A stretch of 64,000 nt of DNA. It comes from Cryptomeria japonica (taxonomy: Eukaryota; Streptophyta; Pinopsida; Cupressales; Cupressaceae). The notes under the pieces were generated by a model. That model was not told the DNA's origin. It saw only the letters and a program-made list of their open reading frames with translations, and searched no databases. Position 1 is the first letter of the stretch. Each line of letters begins with the position of its first letter. Of the stretch, positions 24,547-34,837 are shown piece after piece. Location: NCBI RefSeq assembly GCF_030272615.1, contig NC_081405.1, positions 572,318,252 through 572,382,251 of the forward strand, in the 5' to 3' direction. Made by a program: the position numbers and the translations under genes.

Positions 24547-25709
24547 GCACTAAAGAGAGAGAGAAGATTTTGAATTTTAGAGGTAGCAAATTCCAATAAA
24601 ATCAGCCAATCTCCTAGATTTAAGCTATTAAATGCAATCAGGACAATCTCCCAAAATTTTAGAAAAAATGTTCGGGACCGTGGCAAACGGAGTGCACACG
24701 GTCCTCGCAACTTTTTTCGAAATTTTCAGGGATGAAAGTTATGATGATTTTAAAGCTAATCTGAAAAAATTGAGTGATTTTATGATCTGTAGATAGGCCA
24801 AATTAAAGTTGCAATCTCAAAATTGAACCCTACCAAGATTGTTGAAAAATGCAAAATTTGAATTTTGAAAAAGAGAGGGAAACTGAAATTTTGAATTTTA
24901 TGATTTTAGAGGGAATACTAAAAGCAATGCAGGTTTTGAAATTTAAAAATTGACTCAATTTCACACAAAATTCAATTTTGAAAGTGGAAATCAAGGTTGT
25001 TGCAATTAAACATTTAATTTCAAAAGTCACAAATTGCAAAAATTTGAATAAAGCACTGAAATTTCGAATGAATGCCAATACACTTTTCAGATTTAGGATA
25101 GTAAGAAATACAATTTTGACATGAATTTTAATTTCAACAATTTTTGAATGATTATAAGCCTTAATCCAAGCAATCACTAGACCAACTTTGACTTTAATTT
25201 TGAAAGTGTTAGAATTGATGAAATCAGCCAAGATTCTGGATTTTAGCAGAAAAATACAGTAAGATCTAGCTCCCGAAATTTTGGAAAAAATGTCGGGGAC
25301 GATGGCGCTCGGGGTGCACATGGTCCTCGCAACTTTTTTCCAAATTTTCAGGGATGAGAGATATTATGATTTTGTTGCAGAATCCAAAGTTACAGCCGAT
25401 TTGGAGGTGTTTTGATCAGTGAAATCATCAGTCAAAGGCTGAATCAAGAGGGTTTTAAAAATTAGGGTTTTAACACTTAACCACTTAATTTTCAAAATTA
25501 AAGCATAGATATGATTTGATAATTTGCAGTAGAAGGGTAGATCTGAAACAAGCATTAACAATTAAATATTTCACAAGCTCAATTACTAAACAGAAAATTT
25601 TAGGGTTTTTATGCAATTAACCTCTAAAATTTGCAAAAGATCAAACATGAAAATGTAATTAAGGAAGCAAATTTTTCAGATCTAACCATGAATAATCAGA
25701 ATTAGGATG
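24547..25709 (-). other. Element B 5' leader with internal duplication
   Basis: Between PBS and gag start. Two blocks, about 24590-24760 and 25210-25375, are diverged direct copies. Each ends in a GC-rich module (24672-24709 and 25292-25330) followed by CGCAACTTTTTTC.AAATTTTCAGGGATGA. In the first, GGACCGTG faces CACGGTCC across 14 bases. The frames at 24830-25321 and 25364-25561 are AT-rich chance frames. Confidence 0.6.
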
Positions 25710-25727
25710 TTCACGTCAGGTTCACCA
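25710..25727 (-). other. Primer-binding site, tRNA-Trp-like, element B
   Basis: Minus-strand TGGTGAACCTGACGTGAA lies three bases from the LTR end. It is complementary, with one mismatch, to the plant tRNA-Trp 3' end as I recall it (TTCACGTCGGGTTCACCA). Confidence 0.72.
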
Positions 25728-25730
25728 AAA

Positions 25731-27000
25731 TGTAAAGCGGAAAAATCGAACCCTAGTTGTTATCCCTCCCCAACTCCAAGGAGAGAGAAGGGAGGTCACT
25801 GGGGTTGATGGTTTTCACTTAGGAGGGACTTTACATTCAAAAGAGGGTTGAAACCCACAAGATCCAATCCCACACAATGCAAGACTGGATTCTAAATGAG
25901 TTTCAAGGGTTGAGACATCAAGGATACCCTCTTTTGTAAAGAATGTAGATAGAAAGATTGAACTAGGAATGCATGTAAAGTAAGAAAGATTCGCTTATAA
26001 ACAGAGATAGGGATACGGGATGAAGCTGCGGACCTGGAATTAGTAGTAAAATGTCGAGATGATGTTGTTCTGCAAATTCAAGCGAAAGTTGATAGGACGA
26101 TGGCGCCCGGCGTGCACACAGTCCTCCGAAAAAACCGCAAAACGAAGGGGGATCTGTTCATCTCTGCATAAGGATTCCAAATCTTCAATTACAGCCGCGT
26201 ACCTGCAACCTACACACAGAAAAGAGAGGACGATTGGGGGGTTAGGGATTAGGGGTTTGCCTTTAGGTCAAACCCCGGTTTTGGAATTAACCAAGAAATG
26301 AGAATGTTGTAAATGTAAATGTTTGTAATGTAAACAAGTACTGATACCTTGTTGTAAGAATGTTTGTATTCTTACATGCGAAGGTGTAATGAATGTTGTA
26401 TTTTGTATGTTGTAAGTGATCTCCTCTTCAATGGTTGAATCCTTGTCTTGAATGCAACACTTAGCCTTGAATGGAGACATAGAATGCTCAATTGCTTGAA
26501 GGAATGCTTGAATGCTTGAATGTTTGAATGTTTGAATATCGCTTCCGCCTCTTGCTTGCATATATTTTCCTCTTTTTTCTTGCCTCCTCAAATGGGAGGG
26601 GAAATGTAGTTTATATACTTGTCAATTAGGGCTGATAGACTGATTTTTCCGACCTTAGGCCGACCAGGAAACATTATTTCCCAATTTGCAAACTTAAAGA
26701 CCCGATGCCCAAAAGAGACCGGGCCCAAAATAGGGCCAGGGACTAGGGCGCTGGGCGCCATGGTCCTGAGGGACTAGGGCGCTGGGCACCATGGTCCTGA
26801 AGGACCAGGGCGCTGGGCGCCATGGTCCCACCTCCCGGGACAGCAGGGTGCAAGGAGGGATCAGGCCACGGTGTAGAAATATGCAGTTTTTGGTGTCGTA
26901 AACAGGTTTCGGGGTCTCCATTCAGGTTCAACGTTGCGCCGCCATCGTGAAGACCCAAATGCAGTCGAAATTGCAAGTGTCACAATTTTAGGACGCTACA
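25731..27000 (-). repeat. Element B 5' LTR
   Basis: 1270 bp. It is identical to 19102-20341 over long stretches, with scattered substitutions and one extra 30-bp unit at 26740-26828. Followed by TSD TTTTC. Confidence 0.95.
26740..26828. repeat. Three copies of the 30-bp GC-rich hairpin unit (5' LTR)
   Basis: Three tandem units containing GGGCGCTGGGC(G/A)CCATGGTCC. The partner LTR has two. Confidence 0.87.
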
Positions 27001-27005
27001 TTTTC

Positions 27006-27595
27006 TTTTTGTTCTACACTTTACTTTTTAGCATCTTCCATAGAATTCAGTTCATGTGACACTTTGTAATTCACTTTCCACTTTCTTGTATGGTTATTTG
27101 TACTTTTCATGTATAGGAAATTTCCACATTGCGCTCTCGCCCTTGACCCATGCGTGCATCCTAGGGAGAGTGTACAAAGTCATCTAGAGAGTCTTTGTGA
27201 CATACACTTTCGCCTTTTGTGAAAAACATTTTTTTTTTCATTCAATTTAGAATAGTAAAACACACTTTCCATTTGACAGTGAAAAAACTCAAAGGTTGCA
27301 GTGCCCCAAAAGTTTTTTCAAAATGAAGAGTTGGACTTTGAATCCTCGAAGGGTCTAACCACCCTTCGTAGTGCCTTGATTTTCCTCCTCTAAATTTTGT
27401 TGAACCCAACAGGAACTCGCCTCCTGGTTCTAAAAATTTTCAGACCTTGTGTAACTTTTCACAAAAACTTAAAATGGTGAATTTTCCTTGTTTTCATTTT
27501 TCTTGCTCGTTCTCGAGGTTACCACTGTGTTATGGAGCTCGTCTATCAAATTTATGGCCTAGATATCCTCTGCGGTTATCATAAGTGTTGGAAAC
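27006..27595. other. Non-coding sequence right of element B
   Basis: Continuation of the pre-insertion locus of B. No family recognised and no open frame of note. Confidence 0.55.
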
Positions 27596-28745
27596 ATGAA
27601 TAATGCTTTGTTTTGTTGTCATTGATACTAAACTTGTCTGGTGTTCATCATAATCAATTGATGTAGTAGATGCTCTGTTGTGTGGTCATTGATGTCAAAC
27701 TTGTCTAGTGTTTATCATAATCAGTTGATGTAGTTGATCAGTTTCATAGTTGTTGAATATGGTTTACTTGTTTGATGGTGTTTAGTTGATGATTTGTCTA
27801 ATGATTAGTTGATGGTTTGATGATGTTTAGTTGATATGTTGATTTGATGAGTATCTGATATTTAGTTGATGATTCATCTGGTGATCAGTTGATGTGTTTG
27901 TTAGGTTCTTTAGATGTTGATCATTTGTTTGGTGCCTCAATTGATGATCTATCATGCAGACTATATGGATCACAAATATTAGTGCAAATATTGTTGTTTT
28001 AGTTTAAATGTTGATGCTTTGTCTGATGGCAGTGTCGGCTTTCCTAACATCTATAGTTGTGGATGTTTTAGTATGGAAAAGAGGACTAATATGTTATTTG
28101 ATAAGTTATGATGAGTAAGATTTAATATGCAGGAAAGAATATTTATGTCCTATGTATTGAATATGGAACCTTGTCTAGTTTGTCACAATCATTTTGTTAA
28201 GTATATAGCTGCTATTTAGTTATGGTAGGGATGTATGGAAACTTGGAGATGATAGTTGCTGATGCATTGAGTTGTCATGGATATCAGTCTTGTATGTCAA
28301 TCTTGGTTGTTGTTTTTTGTTATTGCAAGTGTTCAATAATGTATATGTTCAATCATATTTTTGTTTTGCAAATTTATAAGTTGGTTTTGGAAGGTTACAA
28401 TACAAGAACCTTCAATATGTCAGAAAAAATATTTAATGTTTCAGTGGAAGAATGTTTTGTATCCTTTCGAATTATGAAGATCATATTATACGGACTTGGA
28501 TATAATTTTCATGTTTTGTAAATGATGTACTATCAGATGTGTAGGTCCTTTGATTGCCCAGATGGTGAGGTTAGTTGTTGTTCTCTAACAATAAGGCTAG
28601 TGGCTTTCAAATATGTGGATTCAAGGGTTGTAGTTTGGAGGACATGTTCTTTTGGTTTGTGCAGTATTCCAGTTCAACATTTAAGTGTTGGTTTTGATGT
28701 GCAACATAGTTATGTTGGTATGTGCTTAGTATGCTCTATTGTGTT

Positions 28746-29259
28746 TGTTGGTGTAAATAATTATTCATCATGGATATTATTACACCTTACTTAAGTTTAC
28801 TTAGGAAATGCATTTCATAGTAGTTCGAGTATGAGACACTTGGGTCTTTGTGCCACATTGGGATAGTGTGTGTAGGAGAATTTCCACCTTTTATGGTGTT
28901 GATCTTATCTTGTTACTACTCTATCATATCCACTTAGTGTGGAGTGATAATTCCACCTTCAGTGGGTGATCCACCTCATGTGGAATATTTTATTGTTTCT
29001 CCTACCTACCACACCTATTTCCTACCTACCCTTGTTTCTTATTGAGCCACATGTCATGTTTGTGTGCTCACATATCCATATTGCCTTGTCTATATAAGCA
29101 GGCTCATCTACATTGTTTGTACGAGCAATCAATCAACATCTTGTAATGATCCAGTTGATCATATTTTCATCTTGATAGAATATAGTTTATTCCTATCATC
29201 TATTTTGTTCTCTCTTATTTGTGCTTTCCATTGCCTCTAGATCTTGGCAAAATCTCACA
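28746..29259 (+). repeat. Element D 5' LTR
   Basis: TGTTGGTGTAAATAATTATT... to ...CAAAATCTCACA, 514 bp, with a TATA box (CTATATAAGCAGG) at about 29090. Confidence 0.92.
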
Positions 29260-29308
29260 TGGTATTAGAGCTGGTCCATGTCTCACATGGTATCAGAGCC
29301 ATTAGAGT
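29253..29308 (+). other. Duplicated LTR-end/PBS module, element D
   Basis: TCTCACATGGTATTAGAGC at 29253 is followed 28 bases later by TCTCACATGGTATCAGAGC at 29281. The first PBS copy carries a C-to-T change; the second is the consensus initiator-Met complement. Confidence 0.85.
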
Positions 29309-31100
29309 GTCATTGGTTTGCCAATTGAGAGAAATTTGGGGTTTGCATTTTGGAGCTTTCTATTGCAGGTTATTATTAGAGCTTGCTGGGTCAAACCTGA
29401 GGTCACCATTGGATTGAGGAGGTTCGAGAAAGTAAGAATCTATTTTTGTTTCATCCAAATCTAACATTTGAGGCCAAATCTAGAGTCATTTGAAGGTGGA
29501 GGGTGGTGACTTGTCCCAATAGTGATATGCAATTTTGGAGCATTTTTGGCCAAATCCGTCATCACCATTGCGCTCAGAAGGCCTAAAAACCCCAAGATCG
29601 ACTGTCAATTCATCGAAATCGGCCTCCATTACCCCGAGTTGAAAAATTCTCCCCTCTTGGCCCACCGTACAGATTTACAGGTACGGGTCTGAATTTTTTG
29701 TTAAAAAAAAAAATTAAATTTTATTGTGGGGGGGGGGGGGGGGGGGCGTTTTCTATTTTGGTTTTTTTTTTTTTTTTAAAAGGGGAGGCAATTTATTTTT
29801 TTTTGGTTTTCGTGGTACTGCAGGTACACCATAGTGTACCTGCGGCCCCACAGTCACTGCGGGTAACCGTAGGCACTGTGGCCCCGTAGTGTACCTGTGG
29901 TGGTCCCGCAGTCCTCTCCAAGCCCCTTCCCATGGGGGGGGGTGGGGGGGGTTAAAATTTTCATTTTTATTTTTTTTAATAGTTTTTTTTTTAAATAAAC
30001 TTTTTCAAATAAGTTTTTTTAATGAAAAAATAAAAACTTTTTTTATCTTTAATAAATTTTTATTAAAGTTTTTTTTATTTAAAAAAAAAATGACTATTGC
30101 CTTTTTAACTTTTTTTCTTTATTTTTTAATAAAGTTTTTTTTGGGCATATAATAATTGTTTTTCTTAGATTTTTAATCTTTTAAAAACAAAAATATTATG
30201 GAATAAGTCAAATTAGGAACACAATTTTTTCTTGTCACTTCACACCTGTCTTGTAGTGCTTCCAACCGATAGTCAAGGGGTGGGGGGTCGATTTTCTCCT
30301 CTATATCTCTTGGCCACATCCCAATCAGAGGCGTCTTCTTCTGCAGTATTCTACAGGGCTTCTTGGTGGCATCATTTCCAGATTTGTACTATCATATTGT
30401 ATGCTCTTGCATGAGCAATGTTGTACTCGCACTATCATAAAGTGCCACACCTCTTTGTATCTTGTCATTGTTGACTATTTGATGTAATCCTCTTGTACAT
30501 GTAGATTGGGAATATCTTGTGAGACTTGGTGCATGGCTCCAATTAAAACTTAGATTGTACACATTTGTGCATGGCTCTCGTGAGACGTAGATTGTACTAG
30601 TATTTCTACCATTTACGAGTATCCATATGATGCACAAAGTAGGTTGTCTCCATGCTTTATCTTCATTTTGTTGCAGCGAGTGATTCATCATCATCGACTT
30701 GGTACCTAGTTTTGTCACACTTTGACATTATTGGTGCAACATTGGCTCTCTTTCTTCCTTATGGGGAGGTATTTTGGTTATCATCTTGGACCATCCTTGT
30801 AGGAGATTCGACATTGAGGGGGAGTCTTCATGGTCTCTTCTTCTGTCTTATGGGGGGGGGGGGGGACATATTTTGTTCTTCTCATTCATCATTGAGAGAA
30901 TTGTGTGCTTTCTTTATCTCTCTTTTGGGGGAGGGTTTTTTCCCATTGGGTTTTTCTCTCCTTCCCTGCTTTGTGAGAAATGTCATTGTATTGGTTTGTG
31001 TGCATTTGCATTTGTACATGGGTACCTAACATGGCCTAGTAGCTGAGACCCATTGCATTGCTTAGTTGCATTGTAGACTTTAGTGCATTCCCCTAAGTTG
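29309..31100 (+). other. Element D non-coding interior
   Basis: No gag or pol. It holds a run of about 20 G at 29727-29746, T-rich runs, and a GC-rich patch at 29815-29930 built on repeats of GTGTACCTG and CCGCAGT. A low-complexity A/T region follows (29955-30190). The 3' part (30800-31100) is collinear with 49500-49770 of element F. The open frames at 29698-30152 and 30652-31046 are products of homopolymers. Confidence 0.65.
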
Positions 31101-31114
31101 CACTTAAGGGGGGG
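31101..31114 (+). other. Polypurine tract, element D
   Basis: CACTTAAGGGGGGG directly before the 3' LTR, identical to that of element F. Confidence 0.87.
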
Positions 31115-31606
31115 TATTGGCGTAAATAATTATTCATCATGGATATTATTACACTTACTTAAGTTTACTTAGGAAATGCATTTCATAGTAGTTTGGGTAT
31201 GAGACACTTGGGTGTTTGTGCCACATTGGAATAGTGTGTGTAGGAGAATTTCCACATTTATGGTGTTGATCTTATCTTGTTACTACTCTATCATATCCAC
31301 TTATTGTGGAGTGATAATTCCACCTTCGGTGGGTGATCCACCTCATGTGGAATATTTTATTGTTTCTCCTACCTACCCTTGTTTCTTATTGAGCCACATG
31401 TCATGTTTGTGTGCTCACATATCCATATTGCCTTGCCTATATAAGCAGGCTCATCTACATTGTTTGTATGAGCAATAAATCAATATCTTGTAATGATCCA
31501 ATTGATGATATTTTCAGCTTGATAAAATACAGTTTATTCCTATCATCTATTTTGTTCTCTCTTATTTGTGCTTTCCATTGCCTCTAGATCTTGGCAAAAT
31601 CTCACA
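31115..31606 (+). repeat. Element D 3' LTR
   Basis: 492 bp. Its first dinucleotide has changed from TG to TA (TATTGGCG). It ends CTCACA followed by TSD GTGTT. Confidence 0.92.
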
Positions 31607-32908
31607 GTGTTGAGTCTCAATTGTTTCGGTTAACCAATCTTGTTCGGATTATGCTCTGTTGATCCAGATATACGTTGGAGGATTAGTTAGATTGTTGATA
31701 TGGATCTTACCATGATATTTGGTGATCCGCACTTATTAATTTGCATTGGAGATTGTTTTTGGGCTGACTAGTTGGTGTATTTATGATCTTTCTACACATT
31801 TCATTTGGCCTCGATGTTAGAGATTGTGTTTGCATGTGTGGTTCATTGGTATCCACTTGAATGAATTTATTATTCAATGTGTCTGGGTCCCCTTCATCTC
31901 TTGGAGGGGACCGGTGCAATTGTTTTAGGTGTAGACGATCTAAATTTTGTAATATTACTTATTTTGTCTTGGCCAACCTAATTGAGAGTTCTAGTGAAGA
32001 ACCTTGTATATAAGGATGTATGGTTGTATGTGTTGTAGTATGGAAATTGTGAAGCATGGATGATAATAATATTCTAGCAGTCTTTGTGTTGGTGATGTGA
32101 AAAAGTCAATTGAGAAGTGCCTTGATAGTAATATCTTCAAAGCAACACTGATCAGTGATAATATTTGTGATCAAATCTGATTTCGATGACATTGTTTGCT
32201 TGAAACCAAGGTTCAAAGTCAATTTCATGATCATAGATCCTACTCATTTTAGTTTCACCTATTTCTCTTGTCTTCCAATGGACAATGAGTCTTTTGGTAG
32301 ACCTTTGTATCTTGCCCTAAAATAGTGTATCTCAGTTCCACAAGTCTCTTTGTATTTTTCCCTAAGGTTGTGAGCCTTAGCATTGCAAGTCCATTAGGTG
32401 CATATTGCTCCTTGACAGTGAACCTAAAAACTTATAACCAGCTTTATTATATGTGAGTATGATTTTCACCGTCATTTTTCCCTTATAGGGTTTTCCAAGT
32501 AGAACCAATGTTCATGCGTTGAATGTGCCTTGTGCTCTCATGCTTTGCAATTATAGTAGAAGGTTAATAATTATATAGATCTTAAAAGAGTTGATCTAGA
32601 TTGATTAAACCTCCTCTCAATCTTGTGGTGTGTTCAATAGTAAGGAGTTCAAGACAAAACATTTTCCTTAATCATTATAGTCCTACAAGACTTGGTTTGA
32701 TGTTTTCAAGAAATATAAATCTTTTTTCTTCTTATCCTTTTCCCCATCTAATTCTCAACCAAGTTGTCAAAACAATACTCTTGTGAATACCCCTTTTGTT
32801 TCTCCTCCTCTCATTGACCACAAATCTTCTCTTCTGGTTTATGTTTGATCATATACAAACCTTGGAGAACAACTTGATGGATTTCAAAGGATTTCTTAAT
32901 CATGAGAA

Positions 32909-34010
32909 TGTTGGTATTATGGATGTGTTGCATTAGTTTTGTCATTGATATCAACACTTATCCTTCTAGAGATCTACATAGTTGATTTGGCACTATGGTT
33001 ATATTGGTTTACTGTTGAACCAACACATTGTGTTCACTGACAAGGTTAGTGACTTATGCACAGTCACCGGTATATGCTCACCGACAGGTTATATGGTTCA
33101 CCAACACTGATGAAGACTTGTTATCATCTGGAGATCATTCGATTATGTCGAAGACATGGTTTGGATACTTGGTTTTGGTGTTTTGGTTATTGGTCTAATC
33201 GGGTTGACATATTTGTTGTTACTAGTAGATTGGTCTAGGTTATGGATCGGTATGTGTTATCTATTCCAGATTAGCACGACACATTATGGAGATGAATTAT
33301 TGATTGGATATTGTTGTAAATGTATTGAACCGACATGATGCATCGCATCAAGACTTATTTGTAATTGATTTAATTGTAATATTCTTAGTGAGCCAACCTA
33401 CACATTTGGTCTTAGGTTTTGTATATATGTAAGATCTCATTTATGAGATAAACATATGATATGGTTATGGTATGATATTGTAACATGGTATGTGTGAATA
33501 TTGAAGATCATATGAGCAGACCATAGAGAAGGTTCAAGGAAGGTTTGAAGGTGTTTATCAAAGCTTAACTGGTACTGAATCCAACATTGGAGATGCTATT
33601 TTGAGTAGTATATTATTCTAGGATTTAACCATCCTACTGTAGTAATTGTGACTCCCATTTGAGCAGTGTGCTCTAGGCAGTTGGCCTTTCTGCATGTGCA
33701 AACCCCATTTATATACACATACTATCTACAGTAGTATCATTTGATTGTGGGTAAGGTTTCCCACCATGGCTTTTTCCTTTGTAGGGTTTCCACGTCAAAA
33801 TCTTTGTGCTATGTGTTGTGGATGTTGTTTCTCTTTTTGTTTCATGCATTAAGTTTCATCGGTATTGATATTAACTGCTAATCTATTAACCAACATTAAG
33901 TTTGGTTTACTGGTATTAAGTATTAAGTTTGATTAAGTTATAATTGGGTTGAAATTCATTAACAATTGATTCACACCCCCCCCCTCTCAATTTTCCTTCC
34001 GGTTCCTAAA
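32909..34010 (+). repeat. Copia element E 5' LTR
   Basis: Starts TGTTGGTATTATGG and ends shortly before a PBS at 34014. It shows the same U5 layout (GGGTAAGGTTTCCCACC, then TTGTAGGGTTTCC) and pyrimidine-rich end (ACACCCCCCCCCTCTC) as other copia LTRs here. The exact 3' end is blurred because the CA is mutated. Confidence 0.75.
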
Positions 34011-34013
34011 AAT

Positions 34014-34025
34014 TGGTATCAGAGC
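34014..34025 (+). other. Primer-binding site (initiator tRNA-Met), element E
   Basis: TGGTATCAGAGC just after the LTR and 44 bases before the gag ATG. Confidence 0.92.
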
Positions 34026-34068
34026 TAAGTCCTCTTTTTGCAGAAGTCTAATAGCTTGAGGAGATCCT

Positions 34069-34830
34069 ATGGCAACAAACATTTTCAGGAAGGACAATCC
34101 AAAACTTGATGGAACTAATTATGGTATATGGAAGATCAAAATGGAGACACATCTGAATTGCATTGGAAGAGACATATGGGAAGTTACAAAGAAAGGCTAT
34201 GTTGGTCCTACTCCAAATCAACCTAATCCACCAACTTTGGGTAAAGATCAAGAAAATGATTGCAAAGCAAGAGAAGCACTTTTGAGTGCATTATCAAATT
34301 AGCAAATCATGGGATTATCAGACCGATCTACTGCTAAAGCTATTTGGGATAAATTGGAGACATTGAATGAAGGAGATACCACTGTCAAAATTGCAAAACT
34401 GGAATGTTACCGGGTTAGGTATGAAAATTTGAAAATGGAAGAAGATGAAAGAATTTCTGCTTTTATGGAAAGAGGTAATGAAATTCTTTTAGTAATACAA
34501 TGTTGTGGAGGATCCTTAAGTGAAGATGAAATTGTTTCTAAATTTTTAAGAGCTTTTCCACAGGATTACAAAATGAAAGTAATTGATATTAATGAGTTGA
34601 GAACAATGCCTAATACATCAGTATCTAGAGATACCTTGGTTGGAAAACTATCAACATTTGAGCTTGAGGAATTTGGTCTTGTTGCTACAATTAAGACAGA
34701 TTTAGCCTTCAGAGCATCATCATCTGACAAATCTGACTGGAAAGCACTTTATGCAAAAGAACTTGAAGATATAAGAAGGAAAAATGAAGAACTAGAAGAA
34801 CTTGAAGCACCTGTTTGCAAGGAAAATGCC
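34069..34830 (+). pseudogene. gag: Element E gag, truncated at an inverted junction
   Basis: ATG at 34069. The N-terminus contains LDGTNYGIWKIKME (DUF4219-like), and the capsid (UBN2-like) region includes AIWDKLETLNEGD and KMEEDERISAFMERG. The frame is interrupted by one TAG at 34300-34302 and otherwise open to 34830. It stops before any zinc knuckle because the sequence switches to the opposite strand of another element at about 34831-34846. Related to, but clearly different from, the gag at 35646-36278. Confidence 0.87.
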
Positions 34831-34837
34831 TAAAGGT

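Larger units (their letters stand above)
19097..27005 (-). mobile_element. Element B: gag-protease-only gypsy-derived retrotransposon (TR-GAG type), complete with TSD
   Basis: The two LTRs (19102-20341 and 25731-27000) are nearly identical. They are flanked by the 5-bp duplication TTTTC at 19097-19101 and 27001-27005. On the minus strand the order is 5' LTR (25731-27000), Trp-like PBS, about 1.2 kb leader, a gag-protease frame, a 0.7 kb tail, PPT and 3' LTR. No RT, RNase H or integrase motif was found, so movement would need enzymes from an autonomous relative. The gag and protease resemble the Tat/Ogre side of gypsy. The pairing of LTRs, TSD, PBS and PPT makes the boundaries firm. Confidence 0.93.
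28746..31606 (+). mobile_element. Element D: non-autonomous copia-family element with TSD GTGTT
   Basis: LTRs 28746-29259 and 31115-31606 enclose a 1.85 kb interior with no gag or pol motif in any frame. The TSD GTGTT is at 28741-28745 and 31607-31611. The LTRs and the last about 300 bp of the interior resemble those of autonomous element F (same LTR ends, TATA region, and purine- and T-rich 3' interior). D is therefore a deletion or replacement derivative that would be moved by F-type enzymes. Confidence 0.9.
27596..32639 (+). repeat. LTR-like unit C, interrupted by element D
   Basis: Starts TGTTGGAAACATG at 27596. After D is removed it continues at 31612. It has a TATA box (TATATAAGG, about 32006-32014), a U5-like CATTTTTCCCTTATAGGGTT near 32480 and a decayed end TTCAATA at 32639. 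Total about 2.2 kb without D. Flanks ATAAG (27591-27595) and GTAAG (32640-32644) could be a one-mismatch TSD, making this an old solo LTR of a copia-like family. No PBS follows it. Near its start a 67-bp tandem duplication lies at 27606-27739, followed by TTGATG-rich text. Open frames at 28222-28794 have no recognisable domain. Confidence 0.5.

Noticed and set aside
24830-25561. Minus-strand frames in the element B leader
   Set aside because: Phe/Ile/Lys-rich translations of AT-rich DNA between PBS and gag; no domain.
28222-28794. Two consecutive frames left of element D
   Set aside because: Low-complexity, Val/Leu/Cys-rich translation of T/G-rich LTR-like DNA; the second runs into the D LTR.
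29698-31046. Frames in the element D interior
   Set aside because: Created by G, T and A homopolymers.
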